Shown here one piece after another: positions 6,869-7,348 of a stretch of 7,348 bases of DNA. The notes under the pieces were generated by a model that made no database searches, was not told the DNA's origin, and worked only from the letters and a program-made list of their open reading frames with translations. How positions within the stretch are numbered: the first letter of the stretch is position 1; each line of letters opens with the position of its first letter. Source of the DNA: an uncultured Methylobacter sp. (GTDB taxonomy: Bacteria; Pseudomonadota; Gammaproteobacteria; Methylococcales; Methylomonadaceae); assembly GCA_903831545.1 (NCBI GenBank), contig CAIKYI010000235.1, positions 1 through 7,348 on the forward strand, in the 5' to 3' direction. Made by a program: the position numbers and the translations under genes.

Positions 6869-7348
6869 TTGGATAACTTTGCACAAAATTGGCTGACCAT
6901 TCAATGCACACTCATTAAAAAGTGTTGCTGTGCTTTATTAGTGATGAAAGAGCCGGAAAGCAAGCTGTTAAAACCCTTGGCACAATGGCCACCCGATAAT
7001 AAGGAGGAGACAGCTCAGCTGTTACCGATTGCTCAATTGGCGCTACAAAGAATGGCTAACACCATTACCCCGAGTATTTTGGAATCCGACAGGCAAGCCT
7101 TTGATTACCTTGCCTCGCCAATATTTATAGGCAATCATTTTGTCGGCGTTATTGCAGTAAAAACAACACATCAGCCAGAATCCACTCAGCAACACATCTT
7201 TACCATTCTGGATCAGGGAAAAAAATGGCTGGAACTATCAAAAAAAGAACCTCCAACCTTTTACGCTTCAGTCGTGCACCTGATGGCCGCCTGCTTTGAA
7301 CAAGACAACTATCAACAATCATTAATAGCGCTAATAGCTGAACTCACC
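6869..7348 (+). CDS. GAF-like domain protein, 5' part only (possible GAF-HlyD adaptor)
   Basis: The frame is open from TTG at 6869 to the right edge: 160 codons, 3' end missing. The start (M)DNFAQNWLTIQCTLIKK, followed by CCALLVMK, LKPLAQWPPDN and a helix IAQLALQRMAN, then LASPIFIGNHFVGVIAVKT, follows the order of a GAF sensory domain. In that order come a first strand, the AxWP segment, a long helix and the PIxxGxxxGVIAV strand pair. After residue about 130, FYASVVHLMAACFEQDNYQQSL with AELT at the edge resembles the linker into a second GAF domain. From memory, this N-terminal layout occurs in proteins whose later part is an HlyD-type periplasmic adaptor of an efflux or type I secretion system. 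That part lies outside the window, so the transport role is inference. It is divergent from the PEP-CTERM gene across the 600-nt gap. Regulation is unknown. Confidence 0.75.
   Translation, partial: MDNFAQNWLTIQCTLIKKCCCALLVMKEPESKLLKPLAQWPPDNKEETAQLLPIAQLALQRMANTITPSILESDRQAFDYLASPIFIGNHFVGVIAVKTTHQPESTQQHIFTILDQGKKWLELSKKEPPTFYASVVHLMAACFEQDNYQQSLIALIAELT

Noticed and set aside
1..7348. CRISPR array, insertion sequence, tRNA or attachment site
   Set aside because: No regularly spaced identical repeats, no transposase-like frame with terminal inverted repeats and no tRNA-like cloverleaf sequence were seen. The TTACA cluster is far too short and irregular to be a CRISPR array.

Overview
The window looks like a piece of a gammaproteobacterial chromosome. 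UbiD and oligopeptidase A are close to their Escherichia coli counterparts along their whole length, judged from memory of those proteins. A PEP-CTERM surface or exported protein with a VPVPGAVWLFGS-type tail points to an environmental, exosortase-bearing lineage. That tail style is common in methanotrophs of the order Methylococcales, so that order is my best guess; this is inference from protein style, not a search.

Left part (about 88-5407, + strand): four tightly packed genes. They are a small RDD-family membrane protein, a regulator with a degenerate cyclic-nucleotide-binding-like domain fused to an HDOD domain, oligopeptidase A (prlC/opdA, zinc M3 metallopeptidase), and ubiD (ubiquinone-pathway decarboxylase). 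Gaps are 45 nt, 8 nt and then a 4-nt ATGA overlap, so this is probably one operon. The last three genes lack a clear Shine-Dalgarno sequence, which fits translational coupling. A strong hairpin terminator with a T-run follows ubiD at about 5425-5465.

Middle part (5496-6272, - strand): a convergent gene for a secreted PEP-CTERM protein, with an N-terminal signal peptide and a C-terminal sorting tail. No exosortase is present in the window. Its upstream side opens onto about 600 nt without a convincing gene (6273-6868). That stretch holds a 10-bp palindrome next to the gene start, a GC-cored hairpin, and a cluster of near-phased TTACA boxes with nested palindromes beside a TATAAT-like hexamer facing the PEP-CTERM gene. 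It also holds an extended -10 candidate facing right.

Right edge (6869-7348+, + strand): the 5' part of a gene with a TTG start and a good ribosome binding site. The visible 160 residues look like a GAF-type sensory domain of the kind found N-terminal to HlyD-like membrane-fusion (periplasmic adaptor) proteins; the rest lies outside the window.

No tRNA, rRNA, CRISPR array, insertion sequence or clear new defence or metabolic system is visible. The least explained part is the regulatory-looking intergenic region 6273-6868.
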